In this document: piece after piece, positions 61,911-64,000 of the stretch
How positions within the stretch are numbered: position 1 is the stretch's first letter
How the letters are laid out: each line of letters opens with the position of its first letter
Assembly: GCA_905250025.1 (NCBI GenBank)
Contig: CAJNOJ010000131.1
Span: 186,001-250,000, forward strand
DNA from: Adineta ricciae
Taxonomy: Eukaryota; Rotifera; Eurotatoria; Adinetida; Adinetidae
DNA length: 64,000 nucleotides
Direction of reading: 5' to 3'
Program-made: the position numbers and the translations under genes
Notes under the pieces: model-generated
What the model saw: only the letters and a program-made list of their open reading frames with translations
Told to the model about the DNA's origin: nothing
Database searches by the model: none

Positions 61911-62515
61911 ACAGTTTGTAAAATTTTGTAGATCAAATTTAAGATAACTTGCATTCGACGTTAAAAATATACGAAAATTTTTCCTTCGTTCAGTTAGTTA
62001 TGAAGGAAGACGTATTACAAGGAATCGATTGGATCACCAGGATTTATCCAATACATTTTCCGTGTAAATGAAACTCAACAGATGGCGTACAGTTTTTGAG
62101 GAAAAGCGAATTTCTGTCGGATAACATTGTGCATCGAATCAATCGTCATAGTAAATATCAAATGTTCTTGTATCACGACCATCACTAACTCAGATGACCT
62201 CTGATCAATTTAACATACTGCAGATTCCTGTTGAAAAATACGACATTTTACACAACACGATTCGTTCAAATCATATATCTTCGAAACTTCATAATGGTTT
62301 GCTGTATCTTCTTCGTTCTACTCGAATTCAATCGCTTCTCCGTGCGATAGACCAGGTTGAGAACTGAATATTTTGCGATAATTCTTCATCTGGTTTACTA
62401 GTGACATCTAATATCGCACTTCTATGTCTTGGCTCGTCTCGTAGTAACGAAATGAGATATTTGATGACTGCTAAAAGAATAGAAAGAAATAACTGACTTA
62501 TTTTAATTCAGAAGA
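61911..62515. other. Divergent spacer, SENP and FAIM
   Basis: The missing first exon of the SUMO protease and both promoters are expected here. The FAIM side ends in TTTAATTCAG (AG at 62510-62511), an acceptor-like site five bases before the start codon. Confidence 0.4.
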
Positions 62516-63106
62516 ATGAGCGATATTGTCGGAACTTGGCAAGTGGCGCTTTCAGATGGTGTTCACAAAGTCGAATTTGAACAGTAAATCACTTTTTCTC
62601 CATCTATTTCTACTTGGATTTCTTTTTTTTTTCCCAGTGGTACAACCTCGGGCAAACGTATAATCCGTGTAGATGGAAAGGAAATTCTTCGTCGAGATTG
62701 GCTTTTCAAATTAGTAGGAAGAGAATCGTTCAAAATCGGTAAACATCAATGTACGATAAATATCGATGCAATCAGTGGCTTCGCTTATGAATATACTCTT
62801 GACGTGGATGGCAAACCTCTGGAAAAATTCAGTGAAAACCGTTCGAAAATCAGTCGAACATGGACATTAGCACTCGATGGAGTTGATTACCGTATTGTCT
62901 TAGAAAAAGATACATTAGATGTTTGGGTCAACGGTCAACGTATTGACGCCGAAGCGGATTTTCTTGACGATGGAGGAACACAAACAGCTTTTGATATAGC
63001 AGGTCATCCAGCCGTTTTAAAAGCTGTTTCAACCGGTTATCGTCGTTCAGGCATCAATCATGCGTTATTTGTTGATGACAATGAAATTCCTGTCGCAAAA
63101 GAATAA
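62516..63106 (+). CDS. FAIM: Fas apoptotic inhibitory molecule 1
   Basis: Two exons (62516-62583, 62638-63106) give 178 residues, the size of human FAIM. Nearly the whole chain reads like the family: WQVALSDGVHKVEFEHGTTS, KRIIRVDGKE, TINIDAISGFAYEYTLDVDG, YRIVLEKDTLDVWVNG and VDDNEIPVA. It is an all-beta cytosolic protein that protects cells from Fas-triggered death in vertebrates and helps clear aggregated proteins under stress. The family also occurs in single-celled relatives of animals, so death-receptor binding is not its only role. The same-strand LRAT-domain gene starts about 470 bases downstream. Confidence 0.96.
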
Positions 63107-63580
63107 AAATACTCGTTTTAAGCTTATGTACATGAATGTTTTCATTTCGTGATTTATATATACATAAATGTCGCCATTAAATCTATTTTTTTAGACTAAA
63201 AAAATACAGATACTTCTTCTTATACATGGTACATTAGTTTGAATAATTTCTGTCGTAATGATTCATTCGAGAGAATAACGCATTTATAGTTTTGGGCGTA
63301 TAGAGTAGGACGTCTATCAGAATATTTGCTACAACCAATCATATGACAACAGGTTTTTCGTTTCTTTGTATAAATAAAAACAGAATCTGTCAAACTGAGA
63401 GTACAAGCAATAAACGACGTAAAACGCTGATCGAAAGGTTGTTTTTGTTTTAGAATAAATTGATCATGGCTGAAAAGAATCATCTTGTTCCTTATGTAAA
63501 AGAGCAATTAACTGGTCTGTTTTAAAATACGTTGTTTTAATCGTATTCTTAAATAATTGATTATTGTAGAAGCTGTAAAA
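63107..63580. other. Spacer between FAIM and LRAT-domain gene
   Basis: AT-rich spacer. A minus-strand open frame of 85-95 codons (63220-63507) exists but shows no recognisable domain. The downstream side ends in TTATTGTAG (AG at 63568-63569) before the LRAT-domain start. Confidence 0.35.
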
Positions 63581-64000
63581 ATGTTTACTCATCACGAACG
63601 ACCCTTTCAAAAAACTCGACAAGAAAAAGTGACGGATTTAACTAAACTCCGGCCAGGTGATCACGTCAGTTTTTACAAAACAGACTTATATTATTCGCAT
63701 CATGGCATTGTTTGTGAAGCGCGTGAAAACTACCTTCGTGTTATACATTACTTTAACACCTTAGCGCATGCGCGTAGTGCATTGATGAAGGGTTCGGTTT
63801 ACATAGCCGCGATTATCGAAAGTGAATGGTCGGTGAATCTGAAAAGCAAAAGTGAAGATGTATTTCTTCATCATTATGATGGTATCAAGTGTTTCACAAA
63901 TGAAGAAACATTACAACGAGCTTTTTCACAGTTAGGTCGACGTGGATATTCGTTGATCAGTAATAATTGTGAACATTGGTCTCGATGGTGTCGAACAGGT
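63581..64000 (+). CDS. LRAT-domain (NlpC/P60-type) protein, cut by the window end
   Basis: The frame is open from the ATG at 63581 to the last base, 140 codons, so the gene continues outside the window. The LRAT core is evident: LRPGDHVSFYKTDLYYSHHG with the catalytic His, a middle beta section, and YSLISNNCEHWSRWC with the catalytic Cys in NCEH. Family members transfer or remove acyl groups (lecithin-retinol acyltransferase, HRASLS/PLA2G16 phospholipases). No membrane helix is seen in the visible part; related proteins often carry one at the C-terminus. The start is preceded by an acceptor-like ATTGTAG (AG at 63568-63569). Confidence 0.88.
   Translation, partial: MFTHHERPFQKTRQEKVTDLTKLRPGDHVSFYKTDLYYSHHGIVCEARENYLRVIHYFNTLAHARSALMKGSVYIAAIIESEWSVNLKSKSEDVFLHHYDGIKCFTNEETLQRAFSQLGRRGYSLISNNCEHWSRWCRTG

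Noticed and set aside
63220..63507. Minus-strand frame of about 90 codons between FAIM and the LRAT gene
   Set aside because: No domain, signal or splice context was recognised; could be real but is not supported.

Overview
This window looks like nuclear DNA of a small-genome invertebrate, most likely a bdelloid rotifer (Adineta, Rotaria or Philodina type). The reasons are a compact AT-rich gene layout, many GT-AG introns of about 50-65 bases, clear metazoan genes (Wnt, aminergic receptor, Shisa-like protein, muscle myosin), many start codons sitting just behind a 3' splice-acceptor-like site as expected with spliced-leader trans-splicing, and a plant-type PPR-DYW gene. The organism call is inference. 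I saw no bacterial genes, tRNA, rRNA, CRISPR array or intact transposon. Exon borders were placed by eye from GT/AG sites and checked by reading phase.

Layout. 1-4.3 kb: no recognised gene, with an assembly duplication at a single N. 4.3-6.4 kb: aminergic GPCR (+). 7.2-16.8 kb: three genes head to tail on + (hyccin/FAM126, PPR-DYW protein, AKT kinase). 17-19.3 kb: unassigned. 19.4-24.3 kb: small lipid-anchored protein (-), then cyclin B, ARL2BP and a membrane alpha/beta hydrolase (+). 25-27 kb: partial single-pass membrane protein and a secreted WxxW-trypsin protease (-). 29.2-30.7 kb: Wnt (+). 33-41.2 kb: muscle myosin heavy chain (+) with a mutually exclusive exon pair and a 7-base microexon. 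41.4-45 kb on -: DRC12, IFT22, cyclophilin H and eIF5A. 45.5-47.2 kb: a divergent pair of unidentified genes. 48.2-49.1 kb: G protein beta subunit (-), its 5' part lost at an 89-base gap. 51.8-55.6 kb: ZNF622/REI1 and proline dehydrogenase (+). 56.7-61.9 kb on -: Shisa-like protein, RING-H2 protein and a SENP6/7-like SUMO protease. 62.5-64 kb: FAIM and an LRAT-domain protein cut by the window end (+).

How the genes relate. Most are unrelated housekeeping or signalling genes packed closely. Three same-strand pairs have such short or polyA-poor spacers that polycistronic transcription with trans-splicing is plausible: PPR-DYW/AKT, IFT22/DRC12 (both ciliary) and SENP/RING (SUMO and ubiquitin pathways). 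The myosin gene instead has its own TATA box and a cis-spliced leader intron.

Most notable items: the PPR-DYW protein with its zinc and catalytic residues but a shortened domain, the operon-like pairs, the myosin alternative exons and microexon, the WxxW-protease fusion, an AKT with a long C-terminal tail, and two exact sequence duplications flanking single N characters that look like assembly errors.
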